64,000 bases of DNA from Tepidiforma flava (GTDB lineage Bacteria; Chloroflexota; Dehalococcoidia; Tepidiformales; Tepidiformaceae): positions 663,906 to 727,905 of the forward strand of contig NZ_CP115149.1 in assembly GCF_027594505.1 (NCBI RefSeq). Reading direction: 5' to 3'. The position numbers and the translations under genes are program-made. Shown piece by piece: positions 34,351 to 42,008 of this stretch. Positions within the stretch are counted from its first letter, which is position 1. Every line of letters begins with the position of its first letter. The notes beneath the pieces were generated by a model, which saw only the letters and a list, made by a program, of their open reading frames with translations, was not told the DNA's origin and did not search any database.

Positions 34351-35618
34351 GCCGGGAGGGCCTCGCGGAGCGCCTCGGCGGCGGCGCGGACGGCGGCGTC
34401 GATTTCGGGTTCGTTATGGGCGAGGGAGACGAACCAGGTCTCGAACTGGGAGGGCGGGATGAGGATGCCGCGCTGGCGCATGGCGCGGTGGAAGCGGGCG
34501 AAGGCGGCCGTGTCGGCCTCGCGGGCCTCGGCGTAATCGCGCGGGGGCGCGGGCCGGAAGAAGAGGCTGAGCATCGACCCGAAGCGGACGACGGAGGCGG
34601 GGGCCCCGGCGCGCTTGACGGCCGCCTGGAGGCCGTTTTCGAGGTGCCGGGCGACCTGGTCGAGGCGCTGGTAGGCGGCCGGGGTGAGCGCCTCGAGGGT
34701 CGCCAGGCCGGCGGCCATGACGGCGGGGTTCGCGCTGAACGTGCCGGCCTGGTAGACCGGGCCCTCCGGCGCGAGGAGGCCGAGGAGATCGGCCCGGCCG
34801 CCGACCGCGCCGACCGGGAGGCCCCCGCCGATGATCTTGCCGAGCGTGACGAGGTCGGCCGCGGGCAGGACGCCGGAGAGGCCGCGGCGGAGGCGGAAGC
34901 CGGTGATGATTTCGTCGGCGATGAGCAGGGCGCCGTGGGCGCGGGGGAGGGACTGGAGCGTTTCCAGGAACTCGGGGTCGGGGGCGAGGATGCCGACGTT
35001 CGCCGGGATGCTTTCGACGATGACGGCGGCGGTCTCGGCGCCGCGGGCGTCGAACCAGCGCATCAGGGCGGCGGGGTCGTTGTAGGGCAGGACGGCGGTG
35101 AGCCCGGCGACGGCCTGGGGGACGCCGGCGGAGTCGCTCATGCCGAGGGTGGCGACGCCGCTGCCGGCTTTCACGAGGAGGCCGTCGCTGTGGCCGTGGT
35201 AGCAGCCGTCGAACTTCACGATGAGGTCGCGGCCGGTCGCCGCGCGGGCGATGCGGATGGCCGTCATCGTGGCTTCGGTGCCGGAGTTGAGGAAGCGGAG
35301 CCGTTCGAGGCCGGTGGCCTCGCGGATGCTTTCGGCGAGCGCGACCTCCCGCGGGCCGAGCGCGCCGAAGGCGAGGCCCTCTGCAGCGGCGAGGGAGATT
35401 GCCGCGGTCACGGCCGGGTGGGCGTGGCCGAGGATGGCGGGACCGAAGCCGCCGACGAAGTCGATGTAGCGGTTCTCCTCGGCGTCGAAGACGAACGGGC
35501 CCTGCCCGCGGGCGATCGGCACAGGGTCGCCGCCGACGGAGCGGTAGGAGCGAACGGGGCTGTTCACGCCCCCGGGGAAGAGGCCGGCGGCGGCTTCGCG
35601 GATGGACTGGTTGGTCAT
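34347..35618 (-). CDS. hemL: Glutamate-1-semialdehyde 2,1-aminomutase
   Basis: A 423-residue PLP enzyme converting glutamate-1-semialdehyde to 5-aminolevulinate. Marks are FPGGVNSPVRSYRSVGG, VGGFGPAILGHAHP, FLNSGTEATMTAIRIAR, KFDGCYHGHSDGLL, LLIADEIITGFR and the PLP Lys261 in LVTLGKIIGGGLPVGA. It works with HemA, whose gene opens the same run. Its ends overlap hemC and the CbiX-type gene by 4 bases each. Intact and of normal length. Confidence 0.95.
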   Translation of the reverse strand: MTNQSIREAAAGLFPGGVNSPVRSYRSVGGDPVPIARGQGPFVFDAEENRYIDFVGGFGPAILGHAHPAVTAAISLAAAEGLAFGALGPREVALAESIREATGLERLRFLNSGTEATMTAIRIARAATGRDLIVKFDGCYHGHSDGLLVKAGSGVATLGMSDSAGVPQAVAGLTAVLPYNDPAALMRWFDARGAETAAVIVESIPANVGILAPDPEFLETLQSLPRAHGALLIADEIITGFRLRRGLSGVLPAADLVTLGKIIGGGLPVGAVGGRADLLGLLAPEGPVYQAGTFSANPAVMAAGLATLEALTPAAYQRLDQVARHLENGLQAAVKRAGAPASVVRFGSMLSLFFRPAPPRDYAEAREADTAAFARFHRAMRQRGILIPPSQFETWFVSLAHNEPEIDAAVRAAAEALREALPA

Positions 35619-37066
35619 GGGGCGGCTCCGGGGTGGACCGATTCACGGAGAGCGGCGAGGACGGCTTCGCGGACCTCGTTGCCGGGCGCTTCGAAGTCCG
35701 CAATAGGGACAGCCGGGTCCGGGGGCGCCGGGTCCGGCGGTTGGCGCTCCCAGGCTGCGGCTTCGCGGGCGAGCGCGACGAAGACGCTGCACGGCTCGGG
35801 GCAGGGGATGGCGCCGGGAGATGGGAGTTGGGAGTTGGGAGATGGGAGTTGGGAGTTGGGAGCTGGGAGCTGGGAGGCGGTGAGGGGCCAGGCGGGCGTG
35901 CGGACGCAGCCGCCGCAGAGGACGCCGCGGATGACCTCGCGGCCGCGTTCGGAGAGCTGGCGGGCGGGTTCGTACCGGCCGGACTGGCGGTCGAGCGCCT
36001 GGTCGAGCGGGACCACGCGAAGGGTGCCGGCTTCGGCCTGTGCGCGGTGGACGAGGGCGAGCGGGTAGACGGCCTCGACGACGTCTTCCGCGGCGATGCG
36101 GCCATCGAGCGGGACGAACCACCCCGGGGGCAGGCTGCGGGCGCCGGAGAGCGGCCGGTAGCGGCCGGCAGCATCGAACCGCACGCGGCGGCGGATGGCC
36201 TCGGCGTCCGGCGGGAGTTCGCAGGCGGGTTCGCCGGGGCCGCAGACGCGGCCGGGGTCGATGCGCAGCTCGCCGAGGGAAGCGGGAAGGGGGAAGCGGG
36301 GCGCGGGAAGCGGGAGACGGGAGGAGGGAGCGGGAAAGCGGGCGAGGGCTTCGCGGGCGAGCTCGGCGACGACGGCGGCGAGGGCGGGGTGGGTGCCGAC
36401 GGGCGGCGTGTAGTGGACGGCGCGGCCGCCGCGGCGGGTCTCGGGGCCGTCGAGCGCGAGGTCGGCGGGGATGGTTTCGCCGACATGCCAGCCTTCGGCG
36501 ATGAAGAGCGGGACGACGAACAGGCGGGGAGCGCGGAAACGGTCGAGCATCGTGAGCATGCCCGGCTCCTGGTCGATGAAGGCGACGCCGCACTCGGCGA
36601 AGAGACCGCGCTGCGCCGCGAGCTCGGCCATGGCGTAGACGTTCTTCTCGGATTCGGAGTCGCGGCGGGTGCCGTGGCCGAGCACGACGAGGGCATCGGC
36701 GGGGCCGGCGCCGGCTTCGCGGGCGCGCTCGATGATGACGCCGGCGAGGCGGGGGTGGGTGCCGACGGGCGGCGTGCAGCGGATGCGCTGGCCGTTGCGT
36801 TCGGTGAGGGGGCCGTCGAGCCGCATCTCCCGCGGGACGACCGTCCGCGTGAAGTAGCCGTTCGAGATGAAGATGGGGACGACGACGACGTCCGGGTCGT
36901 CGACGGCATCGAGGGCGCGGGCGAGCGAGGGCTCCTCCTTCCAGAGGGCGAGGGAGACGGCATCGAACTCGCCGGATGCGCGCAGGGCGGCGGCGAGGCG
37001 GTGGAAGGGCTCGCTCGAAGCCGCGTTCAGGTGCGAGCCGTGGCCGGCGAGGACGAGGTGGGTCAT
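35615..37066 (-). CDS. Double CbiX-type chelatase fused to a DR2241-like Fe-S domain
   Basis: A 483-residue fusion. Residues 1-115 and 120-240 are two CbiX chelatase domains, each with GHGS/GHGT (His10 and His131), a VVPIFISNGYF or VVPLFIAEGWH strand, and TPPVGTHP. Residues 268-440 resemble the DR2241 domain of Deinococcus, with Cys pairs at 275/282, 384/387 and 422/426 that could hold an iron-sulfur cluster. It probably inserts iron into sirohydrochlorin to make siroheme. Two linkers (about residues 243-264 and 398-417) are encoded by 7-base repeats. It sits between Met8-type and hemL genes with 4-base overlaps. Confidence 0.82.
   Translation of the reverse strand: MTHLVLAGHGSHLNAASSEPFHRLAAALRASGEFDAVSLALWKEEPSLARALDAVDDPDVVVVPIFISNGYFTRTVVPREMRLDGPLTERNGQRIRCTPPVGTHPRLAGVIIERAREAGAGPADALVVLGHGTRRDSESEKNVYAMAELAAQRGLFAECGVAFIDQEPGMLTMLDRFRAPRLFVVPLFIAEGWHVGETIPADLALDGPETRRGGRAVHYTPPVGTHPALAAVVAELAREALARFPAPSSRLPLPAPRFPLPASLGELRIDPGRVCGPGEPACELPPDAEAIRRRVRFDAAGRYRPLSGARSLPPGWFVPLDGRIAAEDVVEAVYPLALVHRAQAEAGTLRVVPLDQALDRQSGRYEPARQLSERGREVIRGVLCGGCVRTPAWPLTASQLPAPNSQLPSPNSQLPSPGAIPCPEPCSVFVALAREAAAWERQPPDPAPPDPAVPIADFEAPGNEVREAVLAALRESVHPGAAP
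35816..35877. repeat. Heptanucleotide tandem repeat, GGGAGTT type
   Basis: Eight 7-base units of GGGAGNT (GGGAGAT, GGGAGTT, GGGAGTT, GGGAGAT, GGGAGTT, GGGAGTT, GGGAGCT, GGGAGCT) run from 35816 to 35871, followed by GGGAGG. On the coding strand three units encode the 7-residue pattern SQLPSPN in the CbiX/DR2241 protein. Because 7 is not a multiple of 3, gain or loss of a single unit would shift the frame. Confidence 0.9.
36277..36340. repeat. Heptanucleotide tandem repeat, GGGAAGC type
   Basis: Seven 7-base units of the form GGGARRN or close to it (GGGAAGC, GGGAAGG, GGGAAGC, GGGGCGC, GGGAAGC, GGGAGAC, GGGAGGA) run from 36277 to 36325, then decay to about 36340. It encodes a Pro/Leu/Phe/Arg-rich linker between the second CbiX domain and the Cys-rich domain of the same protein. 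Confidence 0.85.
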
Positions 37067-37584
37067 GCGCCGGCCTCCGGCTGGCGGGCGGCGAGCCGCG
37101 CCTGGCGGGCGTCGCGCGCCTCGGCGATTTCGGCGGCGCGGCCGGGGCCGAGGGCCTCGGCGACGGCGTCGCGGAGGCGCGCGGCGAGGGCGGGGTCGGA
37201 CCCGGAGGTCGAGACCCCGACGAGGAGGTCGCCGTCGCGGTAGAGCGCGGGGAAGCTGACCGTGCTCTCGTCGCGCGCATCGGCGACGAGGACGGGGATG
37301 CGGCGGGCGCGGGCGGCTTCGCCGACGGCGCGGTTCACCTCGCGGTCGTTCGTGCAGGCGAGGACGAGCGCCCAGGGGCGGGCATCGACGTCGACGGGGA
37401 CGAAGGCGCGGGCGATGGCGGTGACGCCCGGGAGCGCCGCGATCTCGCCGGCGATGGCGGGCGCGACGACGACGACCTGGAAGCCGCCTTCGGCGAGAAC
37501 ACGGACCTTGCGGGCGGCGACCGCGCCGCCGCCGACGACGAGCACCGGCCCGGCCGAGGGACGGAGTTCGATGAGGATGCTCAT
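37063..37584 (-). CDS. Precorrin-2 dehydrogenase (Met8/SirC type)
   Basis: A 173-residue NAD-binding protein with GPVLVVGGGAVAARKVRVLAEGGFQVVVVAP, a typical Met8/CysG-N Rossmann start, then LVLACTNDREVNRAV and VSFPALYRDGDLLVGVSTSGSDPALAARLRD. It should oxidise precorrin-2 to sirohydrochlorin. At 173 residues it lacks the C-terminal part needed for iron insertion in bifunctional enzymes, fitting a SirC-like dehydrogenase that leaves chelation to the CbiX fusion next to it. Overlaps both neighbours by 4 bases. Confidence 0.88.
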   Translation of the reverse strand: MSILIELRPSAGPVLVVGGGAVAARKVRVLAEGGFQVVVVAPAIAGEIAALPGVTAIARAFVPVDVDARPWALVLACTNDREVNRAVGEAARARRIPVLVADARDESTVSFPALYRDGDLLVGVSTSGSDPALAARLRDAVAEALGPGRAAEIAEARDARQARLAARQPEAGA

Positions 37585-39068
37585 CCGAGGGCCTCCAGCA
37601 CGGCGGCGGCGAGGGACGTGAGCGAGGGCTCGGCCGCCTCGGCATCGAGGCGGCCGAAACAGGCGCGGACCGCCGCCGAGGTGGCCGGGCCGATGCTGAC
37701 GAGGCGGACGCCCGGCGGCAGCTCGGCCTCGCCGAGGGCGGCGCGCAGGAAGCGCGCGGTGGAGGCGCTCGTGAAGGTGATCGCGTCGGCGGCCTGGACC
37801 CGGGCGAGCGTATCGGGGGTAAGCGCCTCGGGCAGGGTGTCGTAGGCGTCGGCGCGTTCGACGTGCGCGCCGCGCTTGCGGAGGGCGTCTTCGAGGTCGG
37901 GCCCGGCGAGCGAGGAGATGGGGAGGTAGACGCGGGCGCCGGCGGCGCGCGGCAGTTCGGCGGCGAGGCAGGCCGAGGTGGGGCGCGAGGGGAGGAAGTC
38001 GGGGCGGATGCCGCGGGCGCGGAGAGCATCGGCAGTGGCCTCGCCGACGGCGGCGATGGCGGTGCCGCCAAAGGCGCGGGCGTCGCGGCCGGCGGCGTCG
38101 AGGGCGGCGAACATGGCCGCTACGGCGTTCTGGCTGGTGAAGATGACCCAGTCCCAGCGGCTGGCCGCGCGCTCGTCGGCGATGAGCCGCTCGGGGTGAA
38201 GGTCGATGCGGATGGCCGGGGCTTCGACTACGGCGGCGCCGAGCGCGCGGAGCGCTTCGCTCAGCTGCGAGGCCTGGCTGCGGGAGCGGGTGACGACCAC
38301 GGACTTGCCGGCGAGCGGGCCGAAGCGGCCGGGCCCGAGCCGCTCGGCGAGGGCGGCGACGGGGCCGACGACGGTGATGAGGGGCGTGGGGAGGCCGGCC
38401 GCGGCGTCGGCGATGCGGGCCAGCGGTGCGGTCACGGCCTGCTGGGCCGGCAGCGTCCCGTTCGCGATGGAGGCGGCGGGCGTCGCCGGGTCCCAGCCGG
38501 CGGCGAGCAGGCGCTCGACGAGGAGCGGCAGGGCGGCAGCGCCCATGAGGATGACGAGGGTGCCGGCGGCCTCAGGGCCCGGGAGGTCGGCCGGCGCTTC
38601 GCCGGTGTGTTCGGAGCCGGTGAGGACGGTGAAGCGGGCGGCGAGGCCGCGGTGGGTGACGGGGATGCCGGCGGCAGCCGGCACGGCGATAGCGGAGGTG
38701 ACGCCGGGGACGACGGTGAAGGGGAGGCCCGCCTCGCGGAGCGCGAGCGCCTCTTCGCCGCCGCGGCCGAAGACGTACGGGTCGCCGCCCTTCAGGCGGA
38801 CGACGCGGCGGCCGGCGGCGGTGAGCTCGACGAGCAGGCGCGTAATCTCCTCCTGCGGCATGGCGTGGGCGCCGGCGCGCTTGCCGACGGGGATGAGTTC
38901 CGCGCCGGGCCGGGCGAACGCCAGGACTTCCGGGCCGACGAGGGCATCGTAGAGCACGGCGTCGGCCTGCTGGAGGGCTTCGCGGCCGGCGAGCGTGAGG
39001 AGCCCCGGGTCGCCGGGGCCGGCGCCGACGAGCCAGGCGTGGCCGGTGGAGTTCGGCATGTCGTTCAT
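37581..39068 (-). CDS. cobA-hemD: Uroporphyrinogen-III methyltransferase / synthase fusion (CobA-HemD)
   Basis: A 495-residue fusion. Residues 1-245 are the SUMT methyltransferase, with WLVGAGPGDPGLLTLAG, YDALVG, VRLKGGDPYVFGRGGEE, PGVTSAIAVPAAAGIPVTHRG and LVILMGA. Residues 250-495 are uroporphyrinogen-III synthase, with VVVTRSRSQASQLSEALRALGA, WVIFTSQNAVAAMF, AAVGEATADALRARG and ITFTSASTARFLRAAL. It makes uroporphyrinogen III and methylates it to precorrin-2. The ATG at 39068 was chosen; one at 39059 is possible. A 32-base gap to hemQ is one of only two gaps in this run longer than 10 bases. Confidence 0.93.
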   Translation of the reverse strand: MNDMPNSTGHAWLVGAGPGDPGLLTLAGREALQQADAVLYDALVGPEVLAFARPGAELIPVGKRAGAHAMPQEEITRLLVELTAAGRRVVRLKGGDPYVFGRGGEEALALREAGLPFTVVPGVTSAIAVPAAAGIPVTHRGLAARFTVLTGSEHTGEAPADLPGPEAAGTLVILMGAAALPLLVERLLAAGWDPATPAASIANGTLPAQQAVTAPLARIADAAAGLPTPLITVVGPVAALAERLGPGRFGPLAGKSVVVTRSRSQASQLSEALRALGAAVVEAPAIRIDLHPERLIADERAASRWDWVIFTSQNAVAAMFAALDAAGRDARAFGGTAIAAVGEATADALRARGIRPDFLPSRPTSACLAAELPRAAGARVYLPISSLAGPDLEDALRKRGAHVERADAYDTLPEALTPDTLARVQAADAITFTSASTARFLRAALGEAELPPGVRLVSIGPATSAAVRACFGRLDAEAAEPSLTSLAAAVLEALG

Positions 39069-39100
39069 TGTGGCACGGCGTGGGCGGTCGGGCTGGCCGC

Positions 39101-39880
39101 TCAGGGCTGGAAGATGCCCTCGGGCGGGGTCTTCAGGCAGGTGAACATCGGCGTATCGCGCTGGGTGTAGAGCGAGGCTTCGGTGAAGCGGAGCCGGCCG
39201 ACGAGGTCGACGAACTCCTGCGGATAGTCGGAATCGAAGGCGACGACGAACTCCTGGTCGTCGATGCCGTAGCTGTAGCTGGTGTTGAGGCGGACCCCTT
39301 TGAAGGGGCTGGAGACGTGGATGTGCTCGTCCATCATGCCCTGCCGTGCGTGGGGGCTGAGCGCGTACCACGCGCGGGTCTTCACGAAGGGGTACACGAA
39401 GAGGAACTGCCCCTGGCCGGGCAGGAGTTCGACGCCGTGGCCGGACCCCTCGATGCGGTTGACGTACTGGGAGCGCTTCTGGAGGGAGAGGAAGCTGTAG
39501 GCGGGGGTGAGCCAGCCCGCCATCCGGGTGGCGTTGAGGTCGCGCTGCATCTCGTTGAAGCGGCGGACATCGTTCGCGATGCGCCAGAGCATGAAGTCGC
39601 AGTCGGCGCGGAGGCCTTCGAGCGTGTACGTGCGGAGGATGAGGTCGTCGCGGGCGGCCCAGCGGCGGAGGACATCGACGTACTCGCGGTGGAGGGCGCA
39701 GCGCTCCTCCTGCGGGAGGCGGCGGAAGGCGGGGTCGATGCGGAAGAAGGCGTAGTTGAGGAACTGGCGCGGGGCGCGGTCGGCTTCTTTGAGGCTGACC
39801 CGGCCGGAGGGGTCGAGCTCGACCATCGGCCCGCGGGGGCGGGCGGGCGGCTGGGGCGGGGTTGCGGCGTCGGTGCTCAT
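39101..39880 (-). CDS. hemQ: HemQ, coproheme decarboxylase (chlorite dismutase family)
   Basis: A 259-residue chlorite dismutase-family protein of the HemQ branch, with RQFLNYAFFRIDPAFRRLP, LRADCDFMLWRIA, SQYVNRIEGSGHGVELLPG, FLFVYPFVKTRAWYAL, the His-containing MMDEHIH (residues 182-188), NTSYSYGIDDQEFVVAFDSD and LYTQRDTPMFTC. HemQ turns Fe-coproporphyrin III into heme b by oxidative decarboxylation. It sits among siroheme-route genes rather than with HemY and HemH. The first 20 residues are a Pro-rich extension. Start overlaps the aldo/keto reductase stop (ATGA). Confidence 0.9.
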   Translation of the reverse strand: MSTDAATPPQPPARPRGPMVELDPSGRVSLKEADRAPRQFLNYAFFRIDPAFRRLPQEERCALHREYVDVLRRWAARDDLILRTYTLEGLRADCDFMLWRIANDVRRFNEMQRDLNATRMAGWLTPAYSFLSLQKRSQYVNRIEGSGHGVELLPGQGQFLFVYPFVKTRAWYALSPHARQGMMDEHIHVSSPFKGVRLNTSYSYGIDDQEFVVAFDSDYPQEFVDLVGRLRFTEASLYTQRDTPMFTCLKTPPEGIFQP

Positions 39881-40875
39881 GCGGTGGCTCCTTCGGGTTC
39901 GGGGTAGCCGGCGGCGCGGAGGCGCTGGACGGCGTCGAATTCGGCATCGGTCAGCGGCGGGGCTTCGCAGGCGGCGGCGAACTCGCGCAGGCCGGATTCG
40001 TCGTAGATGTTCGGGATGACGGCGCCGATGGAGGGCTCGCGGAGGATGAACTGGATGGCGGCCTGGCCGAGCGTGCGGCCGTCCCGGGCGAGGAAGCTGA
40101 GCGTGCCGGCGCGGCGGATGCCTTCCTCCCAGAGGGCGCGCTTCTCCGGGGTGTCGATGCGCCAGCGGCGGTGGTCGCCGGGCGGGAATTCGGTCGCGCG
40201 GGTGGCGGTGCCGTCGAGCAGGCCGGAGGCGTGCGGGACGCGGGCGAGCGTGCCGATGCCGCACTCGCGGGCGACGGGGAAGATCGCCTCGCCGAGCTCC
40301 TGTTCGAGGATGTTGTAGATGAGCTGGGCGGGCATGCCGCGGCGGACGGCGGCGATGCCCTCGCCGGCCTGGCGGAGGTCGAAGGCGGGGCCGAGGGCGA
40401 CGCCGTAGGCGCGGATGAGCCCTTCGCGGCGGGCGTCCTCGAGCGCACCGAGGAGGTCATCGCGCTGGATGGCGTCGAGGCGGGGATTGTGGAGCTGGTA
40501 GTAGTCGATGTAGTCGGTGCCGAGCCGGCGGAGGGAGGCTTCGAGCGAGCTGCGCATGTGCGCGGGCGACCAGTCGTGCGGGCGCTCCTGCTGGTTCGGC
40601 CTGGGCGGGACGGAGAGGTCGTAGCCGAACTTGGTGGCGATGACTATGTCGCCTCGGCGGCTGCCGAGGGCCTCGGCGAGGATGGTCTCGGCGGCGCCGT
40701 CGGCGTAGGTGTTGCCGGTATCGAAGAAGGTGATGCCGAGGTCGAAGGCGAGGCGGAGGAGGCGGATGCCCTCGGCGCGGTCGGTGATGCCCCACCAGGA
40801 GGTGCCGACGGTCCAGACGCCGAAGCCGACGGCGGAGAGGGTGAGGGGCGTGCCGTGGAGGGGGCGGTACTGCAT
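39877..40875 (-). CDS. Aldo/keto reductase
   Basis: A 332-residue TIM-barrel reductase. It has the catalytic Asp and Tyr in FFDTGNTYADGAAETIL, the Lys in IATKFGYDL, the His in DYYQLHNPR, and the NADPH-site region GAVIPNIYDESGLREFA. These form the usual Asp-Tyr-Lys-His tetrad. The protein lies between the siroheme decarboxylase-like gene and hemQ, with 2 and 4 bases on either side, so it is clearly in the heme transcript. Its substrate is not known, and no heme-pathway AKR is established. Confidence 0.85.
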   Translation of the reverse strand: MQYRPLHGTPLTLSAVGFGVWTVGTSWWGITDRAEGIRLLRLAFDLGITFFDTGNTYADGAAETILAEALGSRRGDIVIATKFGYDLSVPPRPNQQERPHDWSPAHMRSSLEASLRRLGTDYIDYYQLHNPRLDAIQRDDLLGALEDARREGLIRAYGVALGPAFDLRQAGEGIAAVRRGMPAQLIYNILEQELGEAIFPVARECGIGTLARVPHASGLLDGTATRATEFPPGDHRRWRIDTPEKRALWEEGIRRAGTLSFLARDGRTLGQAAIQFILREPSIGAVIPNIYDESGLREFAAACEAPPLTDAEFDAVQRLRAAGYPEPEGATA

Positions 40876-40877
40876 GG

Positions 40878-42008
40878 TCAGGGCTCCTCGCGCATGGTGT
40901 CGGGGTCGATGCCGCGCTGGCGGCAGAAGGCTTCGTAGGCGGATGGCAGGATTTCGGAGGGTTTGATTTCGGAGCGGCCGCCCCAGAACTGGGTGGTGTA
41001 GCGGACGGGGATGCCGGCCTCCGCGAGGTGCGCATCGATGGCGGCCTTGTGGGCGAGGAGCGCCTCCTTCTCGGTGCCGTGGGCGACGGCCATGATGTTG
41101 ACGTTGCCGAAGTCGGGGCCGGCTTCGCGCCAGTAGGCGTGGGTGATGATGTGGTGGCGGCCGACTTCGCCGCCGGCCTCGAGTTCGCGGCCGGGCTCGA
41201 CCGCCCAGTGGAAGAGGGCGTTGTAGCGGGTGACGCGCTCGCCGGTGGGCAGCTCCTTCACGTGTTCAAGGAAGGTGGAGAAGCGGGCGATGAGCCCCTT
41301 CGCCTCGAAGGATCGGACGGCGTCGAGGAAGCGGGCGTAGTCGATGCCGAGGCGGCCGGCGCGGGCGCGCCACGGCTCGCTGACCAGCTCGGCGGGCTCG
41401 AGCGGCTCCTTGAGCGCGGCGAGCGCCTCCCACTCGAAGGGGGTGAGGCGGGTGAGTTCGGGGTGCTGCGGCGCAGCGGGCGCGTCGGCGCGGGCGCCGG
41501 GCTCGAGGCTGCGGCGGCGGACGTGGCCGACGCCGAGGGCGAAGAGGCAGCGGGCCGGCATGACCCGCCAGGCCGCGGCGCCGATGACGCCGCCCATGAG
41601 GGCGACGTGCCGCTCGAGGGAGAAGCCCTGCGGCACCTTGACGGTGGTCCAGAGGCGGAAGGAAGCGCCCGGGAGGTTCGAATCCGTGGAGCGGATGACG
41701 ACGTGGCCGGAGAACGGGTCGCCGCGGAAGAGCGTGTCGAAGGCCGCGTGGAGGGCCTCGTTCGGCACGTTCCAGGCGACGAGAGCGCCGCGGGCGAGGC
41801 TGCCGGTGTTCAGCGTCTGGCGGACGCGGCGGACGACGCCCGCTTCGAGGAGGCTGCGGATGCGGTCGATGACGAGCGGCTCGGGCAGGCCGGCGCGCTC
41901 CGCGATGGCGGCGAAGGGCCGCTCGTGGAAGCCGGCGAGGCCGTCCTCGGCGACGGCGAGGATGGCGGCGGTTTCGGGGTGGCGGGTGCTGAGGACGGCT
42001 GCGGTCAT
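40878..42008 (-). CDS. Siroheme decarboxylase-like protein, AhbA-AhbB type fusion
   Basis: A 376-residue protein with two Lrp/AsnC-like halves. The first has ILAVAEDGLAGFHERPFAAIAERAGL and VVRRVRQTLNTGSLARGALVAWNVP. The second starts at LTPFEWEALAALKEPLEPAE, has RFSTFLEHVKELP, then HHIITHAYWREAGPDFGNVNIMAVAHG. AhbA and AhbB are separate paralogues of about 150-170 residues that form a heterodimer and remove two acetate carboxylates from siroheme; here both seem joined. NirD/L/G/H-type heme d1 enzymes are close relatives, but no nir genes are near. In-frame 4-base overlap with hemA. Confidence 0.82.
   Translation of the reverse strand: MTAAVLSTRHPETAAILAVAEDGLAGFHERPFAAIAERAGLPEPLVIDRIRSLLEAGVVRRVRQTLNTGSLARGALVAWNVPNEALHAAFDTLFRGDPFSGHVVIRSTDSNLPGASFRLWTTVKVPQGFSLERHVALMGGVIGAAAWRVMPARCLFALGVGHVRRRSLEPGARADAPAAPQHPELTRLTPFEWEALAALKEPLEPAELVSEPWRARAGRLGIDYARFLDAVRSFEAKGLIARFSTFLEHVKELPTGERVTRYNALFHWAVEPGRELEAGGEVGRHHIITHAYWREAGPDFGNVNIMAVAHGTEKEALLAHKAAIDAHLAEAGIPVRYTTQFWGGRSEIKPSEILPSAYEAFCRQRGIDPDTMREEP

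Noticed and set aside
35816..36340. The heptamer arrays as a CRISPR array
   Set aside because: Units are 7 bases with no spacers, lie inside a coding frame, and no cas genes are present.
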